Shown here one piece after another: positions 1 to 8,344 of a DNA stretch of 64,000 nucleotides. Source of the DNA: Pseudomonas asplenii (GTDB lineage: Bacteria; Pseudomonadota; Gammaproteobacteria; Pseudomonadales; Pseudomonadaceae). The position numbers and the translations under genes were made by a program. The first letter of the stretch is position 1, and every line of letters begins with the position of its first letter. The stretch lies in contig NZ_LT629777.1 in assembly GCF_900105475.1 (NCBI RefSeq), forward strand, positions 3,224,001 to 3,288,000, in the 5' to 3' direction. Under the pieces are notes generated by a model, which had not been told where the DNA came from, ran no database searches, and saw only the letters and a list, made by a program, of their open reading frames with translations.

Positions 1-2
1 AG

Positions 3-3000
3 GGGCTGATCTTCAGTGGCGGCGATATGGCGCTGCGTACCGATACGTTTACCAACCGCTACGCCGATCTCTACAGCTTCGGCAAGCTCGCTATTGCCAA
101 GGACGACAGCAATGGCCTGAGTTCATCGATCAACAATATTTCGTCGACGATTGAAAGTGGTGGGGATCTGAGCCTGTCGGCTACTCATATCGAGAACCGG
201 AAGGATGTATTTGAGGTTACCGGTGGGCAGACTTCTGGGTATATCGGGGTGCAGTGCTACTACTGTGCTGATAGCAACGTTGGTAGGGCGACCAACGTCG
301 ATAGCTATGTGGTCTGGGTAGAAAACTACAAGTCGCAAATCACCAAAGACTCAGCGTCGTCTTCCATGACCGCAGGTCACAATTTCACGGTCAATGGTGG
401 CGACCTTGTCAATCAGGCATCGACGCTCAGCGCTGGCAATGATCTGACGTTTAACCTGCAGAACTTCATAAACCAAGGGGCATCTGTCGGCGACTACAGC
501 ATACGTCGTGCTTACTCCGTTCCTAGCGTTGGTGGATATGGCTTTGATTTCTGGTCTCAGGCCATGGCTTACAACGCGATTAACGATCCCTCGTACGATC
601 CCGGCTCTTTAGGATTTGTAGGTGGGAGTGATCCGACTTTTTCCCGACCCAGAATGCATTTTTGGAACTCTTCGGGAAGTGAATCTCTGATCCAGGTTTC
701 ACCTCGCTCCGGCGGCAAGAATTTCGAAAATGGTATCTACTTCGGCACAGTGTGGGTCTCGCGAAACCAAATATGGGTCGATTTTGCTCGGCCTAGTTAT
801 CGCGCGGGGGTAAGCACGGCAGCGCCGGGAGTAATACAGGCCGCGACCCCCTTTAGCAATGTTTTGACCTACACCAGCCCATCCACTTACGCCAACGCCG
901 TAGTCCAGGCCGGTGGGGCTGTAAACATCACAGGAACCAAAAGCCTCACCAACAGCGTTGTCCGTGAAGGCGTGGTCATCGACGGCGTCGCCTCCCATGT
1001 CGGCTCGACCCAGGTGGGCAACAGCACCGCGACCCTGGTCAATATCAATCGACAGCTCCCCCCGGATCTTGCTCAGCAGCAGGTCAACCCGCTGACGCTT
1101 CCCGGTTTCAGCCTGCCGACAGGGCAGAACGGTCTGTTCCGCCTCAGCGAGGCTTCGAGCAGCACTCCCGCTGACAAGGGCCCGCAAAGCTGGAGCCTCG
1201 GCGGTGCCAGCCTGAACACCGTACAACGGCAACAGACACAACCCACTTCGCAACTGACCAGCGTCGAGCTTTCCGACAATACCCAGACCGGCAACGCCGG
1301 ACCGGGTGCCCTGGTTCGTGTTCAGGGCCTGCCCAGCACTGCCGGCCAGTCCCGCCCCCAGAAATACCTGATCGAAACCAACCCGGCGTTCGCCGATCTC
1401 AAGCAGTTCGTGAACTCGGACTACCTGCTGTCGAAAGTCGGCTACAGCGACCAGGAAAGCACCAAGCGCCTGGGCGACGGTTTCTATGAGCAGCGGCTGA
1501 TCCAGCAGGCGGTGGTCGCCCGTACCGGCCAGCGTTTCATCGATGGCCAGACTTCCGACGAGGGCCTGTTCAAGTACCTGATGGACAACGCCATCAGCAG
1601 CAAGCAGCAACTGAACCTCAGCGTCGGCGTGAGCCTGACCTCCGAGCAGGTTGCGGCGTTGACCCATGACATCGTCTGGATGGAAAAGCAGGTAGTCAAC
1701 GGCGAAGAGGTCCTGGTGCCGGTGCTCTACCTGGCCCAGGCCAACAATCGCCTGTCCCCGAACGGCGCGCTGATCCAGGGCGCAGACGTCAACCTGATCG
1801 CCGGGGCGAACCTGGAAAACAGCGGGACCCTGCGTGCCAGCAACAACTTGTCCATGTCTGCCGGCAACAGCCTGGTGAACGCTGGTTTGGCTGAAGCTGG
1901 CAATCGCCTGGATGCATTGGCGATCAATAACGTCGTCAACAAGGCCGGCGGCATTATCGCCGGGCGTGACGTCAGCCTGACCTCTGTCTCCGGCGATATC
2001 ACCAACGAGCGAACGGTCAGTACCTATACCAACACCATCGACGGGTATCTGTATCGCACCGATGTGGTGGATAGCGCGGCGCGTATCGAGGCGGCAAATG
2101 ACCTGACACTCAGTGCTGCACAAGACGTCAAAAACGTCGGCGGTGTGCTCAAGAGTGGCGGCGATACCAACATCAAGGCTGGGCGTGATGTGAGCATCGC
2201 CTCTGCCGAGCAGCACAACAGCACGATGCAGGGGCGTATCAAGAGCAACAGCGTCAGCCAGTACGGTTCCGATGTGGAGGTTGGCCGTGACCTGAAGGTT
2301 CAAGCCGGTCGCGACCTGGCCGTGGTTGGTAGCCGCATCGATGCCAAGCGCGACATCAGCATGGACGCCGTCGAGAACCTGATGGTCAGCTCCGCGGCCG
2401 ACGAAAGCCATGCCGACTACAAGTCGAAGAAACTCAAGATCCAGGAAGACCACGTCAAGCAGGTGATGAGCAGCCTGACGGCGGGTGGCGATGTGAACTT
2501 GAATGCTGGCAAGGACATGACCTTGGTGTCCAGCCGGATCAATGCCGGTGATGAAGCCAAGCTGGTCGCTGCCGGTGAGCTGAATGTGCTGGCGGCGCAG
2601 GACAGTGACTACTCGCTGTATGACAAGAAAAAGAAGGGCAGCTTTGGCAGGCTACAGACTCGTCACGATGAAATAACCCGCGTGACGAATGTAGGAAGTG
2701 AAATCAGCACTGGAGGTGATCTGACGCTCAAAAGCGGTGGTGATCAGCGCTATCAGGTCGCCAAGCTGGACAGTGGAAAGGATCTGACTATCGATAGTGG
2801 CGGTGGCATCACTTTCGAAGGTGTAAAGGACCTTGTCCAGGAGAGTCACGAGAAAACCAATAACAACGCTTTCTGGAATTCATCCAAGGGCCGCGGAAAT
2901 ACCGATGAAACCCTGCGCCAGACCCAAATGACGGCTGCCGGGAACATCACCATCAAGGCCGTTGAAGGTCTGAAGGTTGATATCAAGCAGGTCAATCAGG

Positions 3001-5561
3001 AGTCGGTGAGTCAGGCTATTGATGCGATGGTCAAGGCTGATCCGCAGTTGGCTTGGCTCAAGGATGCCGAGAGTCGTGGTGATGTTGACTGGCACTTGGT
3101 CAAGGAGATTCATAGCTCCTACAAGTACAGCAATTCGGGGCTTGGGCCGGCTTCGCAATTGATTATCGCGATTGTCATGGCGGCGGTGGTCGGGCCTATG
3201 GCTATGACCGCCATGGCTGGCTCCAGTCCTGCAATTGCTTTTGGGGTGGCGGCTATCGCTTCAAATGCGGCGACCAATGCCACTACGAGCTTCATCAACA
3301 ATGGTGGGAATCTGGGGGCAGTATTCAAGGACCTATCCTCGCCCGATGCAATGAAGGGTTATGCCATCTCCGGAATTACCGCGGGTCTAGCCTCGGGGTA
3401 TTACCAAAGTTGGACGGGGGCAACCGCCAACATGCCTCTGAATTCTTGGGCTAACGTTGGCAGGTTTGCGGCGAACCAAGCGCTTCAAAGCAGTACTTCT
3501 GCGCTACTAGGTAAGGCCTTGGGCAATGATGCAAACGTGAGTGATGCGCTGAAAGGAGCATTGTTCAACACGTTGGCAGCGGTCAGCTTCAGCGCTGTTG
3601 GGGACTACACCCTTGGAAAATACGCGGAGGGTTCACCGCAAAAAGTCATCATCCACGCGATGGTCGGCGGCCTGCTGGCTGAAGCCACCGGAGGTGATTT
3701 CAAGACCGGTGCCTTGGCGGCTGGGGTCAATGAACTTCTGATCGATCACCTGAGTGCTTTGGTCCATGGCGACAAGGGCCTGTTGACCATGTCTTCGCAG
3801 ATCGTGGGTGTCCTGGCGGCGGCTGCGCAGAGCGATACCGATGCTAGCAAGATGGAGAAGGGTAGCTGGGTTGCGAGTTATGCAAGTCAATACAACCGAC
3901 AGCTACATGCAGACGAAGACAAATGGATTCGTGAGCATGCGAAGGAGTTTGCTGCCAGTCAGGGGATCAGTGAGCAGCAGGCAACCGAACGCCTGGCCCA
4001 GCAGGCTCTGAAGAATGTTGATTATCTGTGGCGTGCACTTCTGAGTGACGGTAACGACGATACCGCGGCGAGTTTCCTGGCAAGTAGTGGAAAAACCTTC
4101 ACCAACGATCTGGGTGAACAGCAAGCGCTGTTTACCGCCAAAGGCCAGCAGTTGTTCAGGCCTGAGATGTTCGCCGACACAGCTGATCCCAAGTTCTATC
4201 GGCAGTTCGTACAAAGCGGTATCAGTCGTCCCTTGAGCGAAGGTTTGCTCAAGGAGATGAAGGATTCCGGGCTGGATTTGAAGAATGGGGCCGTGGATCT
4301 GGGGCGATTCGTGGTGGATCACCCCGGCGCTGCCTTGGAGGGGTTGTGGGAAGGGCTTAAGGACCTTCCTGGCGGCGTAGTTGATGGGTTCAAGGAAAGT
4401 GGTCAGTCCATCGGGGAGGGAGCAGCTACAGCCCTTAACGATGACCTGACGGCCAAGCTCAATGCCATTTACGGGGTCGATGTCTCCACCGCGCAGAAGA
4501 CGATGTTGCTGCTTCGTACGGTTTCCGCCGTCACAAGCGCCTCCGGTGTAGCCAAGGGCAGTGTGAAAATCACTGAGAAGGTTAGTGAGGCGATTGGTAA
4601 AAAGCTGGACGATATTCTGAAGGGAGCAAACGAACGCAAGCTGATAGCGGATGGAAAATCGTCTCCTGAGCCTACTGGCAGGCCGTGCTGTTTCGCCGCG
4701 GGCACCATGGTTTCGACTCCGTCAGGCGATCGGGCGATTGAGACGCTCAAGGTTGGCGATGTCGTCTGGAGTAAGCCTGACAAGGGCGGGAAGCCGTTTG
4801 CTGCGGCTATTTTGGCCACTCATTACCGAAACGATCAGCCAATATACCGGCTTAAGTTGGAGAATGTCGGTGCGAATGGGGCAGCAGAAACTGAAACGCT
4901 GCTGGTAACTCCGTCTCACCCGTTCTATGTACCAGAGCGGCGAGATTTCATTCCGGCCATAGACCTGAAACCGGGTGACTTGCTCCAGTCGCTCAGTGAT
5001 GGTGAGGGTGAGAAGGCTTCGACGCGGGTAGAGTCTCTGGAGCTGTTTCTTCCAGTGGGGGAAACGTATAATCTGACGGTCGACATCGGGCATACGTTCT
5101 ATGTCGGGAAGCTGAAAACGTGGGTTCATAATACTGGTACTAATGCTCCATGCTCGATTGATGGGCGACCTGTTGCGGGTTCTGAAAGTGGTGCAAAAGC
5201 AACCTTGCCTGTGGAGACCGATCTTGGAAAGGTTTCATTTGATGCTGCTAACGGGGTCGGAACCATATACTCCCCGAAAGTGACGATGAATGCCGGTGAG
5301 GTTATATTTGACGACTTTGCTATAGGTACATCGAAAGGTTTTATAGGCTATGGTCCGGACGGGGCTTCCGAGTTAGTGGGGCCGCTTAAAAAACTCCTAG
5401 AATACACTCAGTCTCAAGGAGCCAAGACAGTCACCCTTAAAGGTTATTACGCGTCAGAGGAAGGCGCAGCATTAGGGGCCGGGAAAGTGGGTGAGAAATT
5501 CTCTTTTAGTTTTCCGGCTACCAAAGAAGGACTTAGAGATTTTTTGAAGGGACTAAAGTAG
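3..5561 (+). CDS. CdiA-like filamentous haemagglutinin with Hint domain and C-terminal toxin (5' partial)
   Basis: The frame is open from base 3, so the true start lies left of the window; residue numbers here count from the in-frame ATG at 27. Residues up to about 1000 are beta-helix-type haemagglutinin repeats of the form GGD-x-L-x-AG-x-D-L. About 1030-1150 is a hydrophobic Ala/Gly-rich DUF637-like pretoxin region. Residues 1555-1702 form a Hint (intein-like) domain with an N-terminal Cys and a terminal HN followed by Thr, suggesting self-cleavage that frees the toxin. The last ~120 residues, after GAK at 1722, are a toxin domain I do not recognise. By family, it is exported by a CdiB/TpsB partner (outside the window) and delivers the C-terminus into neighbouring cells. 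The immunity gene overlaps its stop codon by one base. Codon use becomes more AT-rich toward the 3' end, as expected for an exchanged tip. Confidence 0.93.
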   Translation, partial: GLIFSGGDMALRTDTFTNRYADLYSFGKLAIAKDDSNGLSSSINNISSTIESGGDLSLSATHIENRKDVFEVTGGQTSGYIGVQCYYCADSNVGRATNVDSYVVWVENYKSQITKDSASSSMTAGHNFTVNGGDLVNQASTLSAGNDLTFNLQNFINQGASVGDYSIRRAYSVPSVGGYGFDFWSQAMAYNAINDPSYDPGSLGFVGGSDPTFSRPRMHFWNSSGSESLIQVSPRSGGKNFENGIYFGTVWVSRNQIWVDFARPSYRAGVSTAAPGVIQAATPFSNVLTYTSPSTYANAVVQAGGAVNITGTKSLTNSVVREGVVIDGVASHVGSTQVGNSTATLVNINRQLPPDLAQQQVNPLTLPGFSLPTGQNGLFRLSEASSSTPADKGPQSWSLGGASLNTVQRQQTQPTSQLTSVELSDNTQTGNAGPGALVRVQGLPSTAGQSRPQKYLIETNPAFADLKQFVNSDYLLSKVGYSDQESTKRLGDGFYEQRLIQQAVVARTGQRFIDGQTSDEGLFKYLMDNAISSKQQLNLSVGVSLTSEQVAALTHDIVWMEKQVVNGEEVLVPVLYLAQANNRLSPNGALIQGADVNLIAGANLENSGTLRASNNLSMSAGNSLVNAGLAEAGNRLDALAINNVVNKAGGIIAGRDVSLTSVSGDITNERTVSTYTNTIDGYLYRTDVVDSAARIEAANDLTLSAAQDVKNVGGVLKSGGDTNIKAGRDVSIASAEQHNSTMQGRIKSNSVSQYGSDVEVGRDLKVQAGRDLAVVGSRIDAKRDISMDAVENLMVSSAADESHADYKSKKLKIQEDHVKQVMSSLTAGGDVNLNAGKDMTLVSSRINAGDEAKLVAAGELNVLAAQDSDYSLYDKKKKGSFGRLQTRHDEITRVTNVGSEISTGGDLTLKSGGDQRYQVAKLDSGKDLTIDSGGGITFEGVKDLVQESHEKTNNNAFWNSSKGRGNTDETLRQTQMTAAGNITIKAVEGLKVDIKQVNQESVSQAIDAMVKADPQLAWLKDAESRGDVDWHLVKEIHSSYKYSNSGLGPASQLIIAIVMAAVVGPMAMTAMAGSSPAIAFGVAAIASNAATNATTSFINNGGNLGAVFKDLSSPDAMKGYAISGITAGLASGYYQSWTGATANMPLNSWANVGRFAANQALQSSTSALLGKALGNDANVSDALKGALFNTLAAVSFSAVGDYTLGKYAEGSPQKVIIHAMVGGLLAEATGGDFKTGALAAGVNELLIDHLSALVHGDKGLLTMSSQIVGVLAAAAQSDTDASKMEKGSWVASYASQYNRQLHADEDKWIREHAKEFAASQGISEQQATERLAQQALKNVDYLWRALLSDGNDDTAASFLASSGKTFTNDLGEQQALFTAKGQQLFRPEMFADTADPKFYRQFVQSGISRPLSEGLLKEMKDSGLDLKNGAVDLGRFVVDHPGAALEGLWEGLKDLPGGVVDGFKESGQSIGEGAATALNDDLTAKLNAIYGVDVSTAQKTMLLLRTVSAVTSASGVAKGSVKITEKVSEAIGKKLDDILKGANERKLIADGKSSPEPTGRPCCFAAGTMVSTPSGDRAIETLKVGDVVWSKPDKGGKPFAAAILATHYRNDQPIYRLKLENVGANGAAETETLLVTPSHPFYVPERRDFIPAIDLKPGDLLQSLSDGEGEKASTRVESLELFLPVGETYNLTVDIGHTFYVGKLKTWVHNTGTNAPCSIDGRPVAGSESGAKATLPVETDLGKVSFDAANGVGTIYSPKVTMNAGEVIFDDFAIGTSKGFIGYGPDGASELVGPLKKLLEYTQSQGAKTVTLKGYYASEEGAALGAGKVGEKFSFSFPATKEGLRDFLKGLK
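5189..5199 (+). repeat. Toxin-exchange junction repeat, copy 1 (expressed gene)
   Basis: TGGTGCAAAAG lies inside the CdiA-like gene and encodes x-Gly-Ala-Lys, about 57 bp past the end of the Hint domain. The identical 11-mer opens both downstream silent cassettes in the same codon phase. It is the likely boundary for C-terminal exchange. Confidence 0.7.
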
Positions 5562-5950
5562 TGAGCCATCCAAATTCAGTGAGCAAGCATCTGAAAAGCC
5601 TCAATGTGTCTGGTTATGGAGGCTATATACCTCTCAGTAGTGACCCTGAGCTGGGTCAGGGGGTATATGAAATTTATTTAGATGGCTGTACTTTAAAGTT
5701 TTTTGAAAAAGGCGTAGCTATAAAATTTGAGGAAAAAAATGTTGGTGTTCTTTATTCTGATATATTAAAAATTGCTAGTCATCTATCTGCGGCGGTGTTT
5801 TCGCAGGCTTCGGCGAGCCAGAATGTGAATATTTCAATTCCTTTGGAAATTCATCTATCGAAGGGCGCTGTGGTTTTTGAGGTTCAGTTGCTGATTTATT
5901 CTAGGGTGTTAATTGTTTTAAATGATATGTGGCGAAGTTATAAAAAATAA
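5561..5950 (+). CDS. Putative immunity protein for the expressed CdiA-type toxin
   Basis: A GTG start shares its first base with the last base of the toxin gene's TAG stop. This tight coupling is typical of a toxin/immunity pair. The product is 129 aa, soluble, without signal peptide or membrane segments. The AT-rich composition (runs of TTTAAA/GAAAAA) differs sharply from the chromosome, as expected for a horizontally exchanged immunity gene. I do not recognise a named immunity family; the role is inferred from position, size and composition. Confidence 0.75.
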   Translation: MSHPNSVSKHLKSLNVSGYGGYIPLSSDPELGQGVYEIYLDGCTLKFFEKGVAIKFEEKNVGVLYSDILKIASHLSAAVFSQASASQNVNISIPLEIHLSKGAVVFEVQLLIYSRVLIVLNDMWRSYKK

Positions 5951-6381
5951 GGGTCAGCCAGCTTGGTGCAAAAGGTGTATCTCCAGTTGTAACCGCAGAG
6001 GGAAAGATTGGCGGAAAAACATTCACCGATTTTAATCAGACTGCACGTCCAGCTTCAGAAGCTAATGCGAGTCAACCAACCTTGATATCTGATCGGGTAA
6101 CCGCTAAGGCTGACGCATCTGGGAAAGTCCTGCCAAATGGAAACATGGCCGACGCTCACGCAGAAATAGGTGTGATTCAGCAGGCATATACTGCTGGTAA
6201 AACTATGGGGGCAAGCATGGAGCTTACCGTCTCTGGTAAAGCAGTGTGTGGGTACTGTCGAGGAGATATTGCGGCAATGGCGGAGAAATCTGGACTTACT
6301 TCTCTTGAGGTCAAAGAGGTTGCAACTGGTAAAACTCTATATTGGCAGCCTGGAATGCGGGCTCTGAGAGAGAGGAATTAG
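5944..6381 (+). pseudogene. Silent cdiA-CT cassette: deaminase-fold toxin fragment without a start
   Basis: The frame is open from 5944 but has no ATG and no haemagglutinin or Hint sequence; the first possible start is a TTG at 6082 with no clear Shine-Dalgarno. It starts with the same Gly-Ala-Lys junction as the expressed gene (5964-5974). The C-terminal half carries the zinc-site signature of the cytidine-deaminase superfamily: HAE (His codon at 6157) and C-G-Y-C (Cys codons at 6247 and 6256). The spacing and neighbouring sequence resemble BURPS668_1122-type bacterial toxin deaminases. It is most likely a displaced toxin tip kept as an orphan cassette. Recombination at the junction repeat would place it in frame behind the Hint domain. 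A full, still-readable deaminase core argues against simple decay. Confidence 0.78.
5964..5974 (+). repeat. Toxin-exchange junction repeat, copy 2
   Basis: TGGTGCAAAAG, 13 bp after the preceding immunity stop, in the reading phase of the deaminase cassette (GGT GCA AAA). It matches copy 3 over 13 bases (TTGGTGCAAAAGG). Confidence 0.7.
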
Positions 6382-6383
6382 TA

Positions 6384-6779
6384 ATGAAATTTTCTCTATC
6401 ATGGATTGTCGGGTTTGGATCTGAATGTCAGGGGGGTAGAGCTAAAGAACCTCTTTGGAGTGATATTGAACTTCGTCTAAGAGAAGTATGCGGGACGTCT
6501 GGCTCTGTTACATTAGAGGCTGTGAATTTTAATGGGTTTGAGCTGTTGAGTTTGCAAGTTATTGCAGATGATGGAAAGTATGCGATGACTTTAGGGGAGG
6601 ACAATGGCGAGGATTACATTGTTCGGTCTTACATAGGAGGCGAAAATTCAGGGCAGACAGTTTGTATCCTTGGGGATGCTGTAGATGCCTCAGGAGTTTG
6701 TACGGATTTTGAAATTGTGGTTGATATTTTTAGGCGGTTTTTTGAAGGGGGTCAGGTTTCTTTTAACCTAATGGCTTAA
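6384..6779 (+). CDS. Putative immunity protein for the deaminase cassette (DUF6911-like)
   Basis: The ATG at 6384 lies two bases after the deaminase stop, with AGAGAGGAAT upstream as a ribosome site; an earlier in-frame TTG at 6342 would overlap the toxin. The product is 131 aa. Its N-terminus (W-x-x-G-x-G, then GG-x-AKEP-x-W), the central LQVIADDGKY and the YIVRSY motif recall small proteins grouped as DUF6911, often found beside toxins. It is soluble, acidic and AT-rich. The immunity role follows from position; the family assignment is from memory. Confidence 0.7.
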   Translation: MKFSLSWIVGFGSECQGGRAKEPLWSDIELRLREVCGTSGSVTLEAVNFNGFELLSLQVIADDGKYAMTLGEDNGEDYIVRSYIGGENSGQTVCILGDAVDASGVCTDFEIVVDIFRRFFEGGQVSFNLMA

Positions 6780-7211
6780 TCCTTTGGTGCAAAAGGACCT
6801 GGGGCTGTTCCGAATCTTACTGAGCGCGGTACGTTAACTAATGTTTTTCCAAGTGACCCTGCTATTGCGCAACGACCAATAAGGACTCTTGTTCAAGACT
6901 CATCTGGTCGTTACTGGTTGCAAACTCCAAGTGGCAGTAAGATAACGCCATCAGGATCATATGATTTTGTAACAATGCCTGATGGAACAGTTCGAGTCAG
7001 TAGGCCCAATGTTAATGAGGCTTTTTCGACTCACCTTGGACTTAGCGGTGGAGGAGAGGTAAAATATGCAGGTTCTATACGCTTTGGAAATAATGATGGT
7101 CCAAGTCGAGGGACAATAAGTCAATGGACTAATAGTTCCGGGCATTACAAGCCGCCAGCATCGTTGAGTAGTAACTCCGGTCTGCCAGAAAATTTATTTA
7201 GTCCGAAGTAG
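6780..7211 (+). pseudogene. Second silent cdiA-CT cassette: orphan toxin fragment
   Basis: The frame is open directly from the codon after the preceding immunity stop (TAA 6777-6779), with no proper start; a TTG at 6918 is the first candidate. It begins with the Gly-Ala-Lys junction (6785-6795). The C-terminal ~100 residues contain H-L-G-L-S-GGG, Y-A-G, F-G-N, W-T-N-S-S-GHY and a final G-L-P-x-N-L-F, a pattern I associate with C-terminal toxin domains of polymorphic proteins but cannot name with certainty. The conserved His, Trp and Tyr residues suggest an enzyme. AT-rich, like the neighbouring modules. Confidence 0.65.
6785..6795 (+). repeat. Toxin-exchange junction repeat, copy 3
   Basis: TGGTGCAAAAG, five bases after the stop of the preceding immunity gene and in frame with the third toxin segment. 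Confidence 0.7.
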
Positions 7212-7218
7212 GTTTGAT

Positions 7219-7608
7219 ATGGATGAGCGACAGAGAGCGCTATGCGCGCAGCTTGTCAACATGAGTTCTGATCAAGCTGCTGATTGGCTAATAACTAAGT
7301 ACCCGATAGAGTCTGCTGATTGGGGAGAAGCATTGCTACTTATTCCCCATCGTACGTGGAAACGTTCTGATCAGAAACGATTAGCAAAATATTACTTTAG
7401 AAAATTACCTTTTTCTGGGCCAAGGGGGTATGAGTCCTTTGCGGCCATTATGTCTGTAAAACTATTGCTTGGTTGTATTGCGGAAGCTATTCCGGCAGAG
7501 GCATCAAGAGTTGAGTTGTTGCTTTATTATTTGATTCCAATTTTAGATGGGGCAGCTAGAAATGACTCGGACAGGGAGTTGATTAGAAGGTTTGTTATGG
7601 GGCTTTAG
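7219..7608 (+). CDS. Putative immunity protein of the third toxin cassette
   Basis: ATG at 7219, seven bases after the orphan toxin's stop. The product is 129 aa, helical and soluble, with an amphipathic Leu-rich C-terminal half (VKLLLG, ELLLYYLIPIL). There is no signal peptide. Codon use is AT-rich. The function is inferred only from its place at the end of a toxin/immunity pair; no family recognised. Confidence 0.65.
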   Translation: MDERQRALCAQLVNMSSDQAADWLITKYPIESADWGEALLLIPHRTWKRSDQKRLAKYYFRKLPFSGPRGYESFAAIMSVKLLLGCIAEAIPAEASRVELLLYYLIPILDGAARNDSDRELIRRFVMGL

Positions 7609-7632
7609 TTGGTTGCTTGAGAGCGCAAAAAG

Positions 7633-7662
7633 GTGACGGATTTTTTTTGGTCACATTTTTTT
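7633..7662 (+). terminator. Possible Rho-independent terminator of the toxin array
   Basis: The inverted repeat GTGAC/GTCAC with a T-rich loop is followed by ATTTTTTT, just after the last immunity gene. The short 5-bp stem makes it weak. Confidence 0.45.
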
Positions 7663-7763
7663 ATATCTGGGAAATATGTAGTAATCCGTTGTTCAACTCT
7701 AACAGTTGGATGGCAGGTATAGCCTGGGTCAGCAATACTCAATTCATTGAAGGGCAGGAATTC

Positions 7764-7850
7764 ATGAGCAACAGCCCAGTCATCAAATACCTCAAGAATG
7801 CGCCATTGTTCAACTGGAGCAGCACTCCTCAACCTGCGGGGAGTAAATGA
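7764..7850 (+). CDS. Possible 28-aa peptide coupled to the downstream membrane protein
   Basis: ATG at 7764 with a GGCAGGA ribosome site; its TGA overlaps the ATG of the next gene (ATGA). Composition is normal for the chromosome, unlike the toxin array. It could be a leader that couples translation, or chance. No function can be read from the sequence. Confidence 0.3.
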   Translation: MSNSPVIKYLKNAPLFNWSSTPQPAGSK

Positions 7851-8305
7851 AATCCCTGCCGCACGGTCGTGCGTTCGGGGGCGGATGGCGGGCGATCATG
7901 GCGCTCCCTCTGACGGGGGGATTGATCCTGGGCGGTGCGGCCTGTGTATTCTTCTTCAGTGGGACGGAAACTCTGCCGGCTTTTGTCCTGTTCTTCTTGA
8001 TCGGGGCATTGCTCGGCCTGTTGGTCGGTTGGCCGGTGCTGTGGCTGGTCGAGCGTTTTCTGGTCACGCCCTGGCGGTATGTCATTGGCGGGGCGGGCAC
8101 TGGCTTGCTGATCTGGCTGGGGTGCGTGGCACCGCTCTTCGTCAGCGGCCCGACATTGATGCCGAAAGGTGTCGCGCCCCTACCGCCGCTATTCTGGGTC
8201 GGCCCCGTCGTGTTTGTGGCATGCGGCTTGTTGGCTGGAGCGCTGTATACCGCGCTCACCTGGATGCGAGGGCGCGCTGGTTCGGGCTCTCGTCGGCCAG
8301 GTTGA
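7847..8305 (+). CDS. Small inner-membrane protein, unknown function
   Basis: 152 aa with about four hydrophobic segments (roughly residues 17-38, 43-66, 78-100 and 118-140) and a basic C-terminal tail, so a polytopic inner-membrane protein. The start overlaps the preceding mini-ORF stop. It converges on the type II secretion operon, 39 bp from the end of gspD. It may belong to the CdiA locus tail or be a chromosomal gene. No family recognised. Confidence 0.65.
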   Translation: MKSLPHGRAFGGGWRAIMALPLTGGLILGGAACVFFFSGTETLPAFVLFFLIGALLGLLVGWPVLWLVERFLVTPWRYVIGGAGTGLLIWLGCVAPLFVSGPTLMPKGVAPLPPLFWVGPVVFVACGLLAGALYTALTWMRGRAGSGSRRPG

Positions 8306-8344
8306 GCTCGACCACGCTGTCCAGTGTTTGAGGCGGTAGCGAAC

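Noticed and set aside
699..2453. 584-aa open frame antisense to the CdiA-like gene
   Set aside because: Mirror of a repetitive GC-rich coding frame; no start context and no protein-like motif.
7617..7850. 77-aa frame downstream of the toxin array
   Set aside because: It runs through the terminator-like hairpin; only the last 28 codons have a plausible start.
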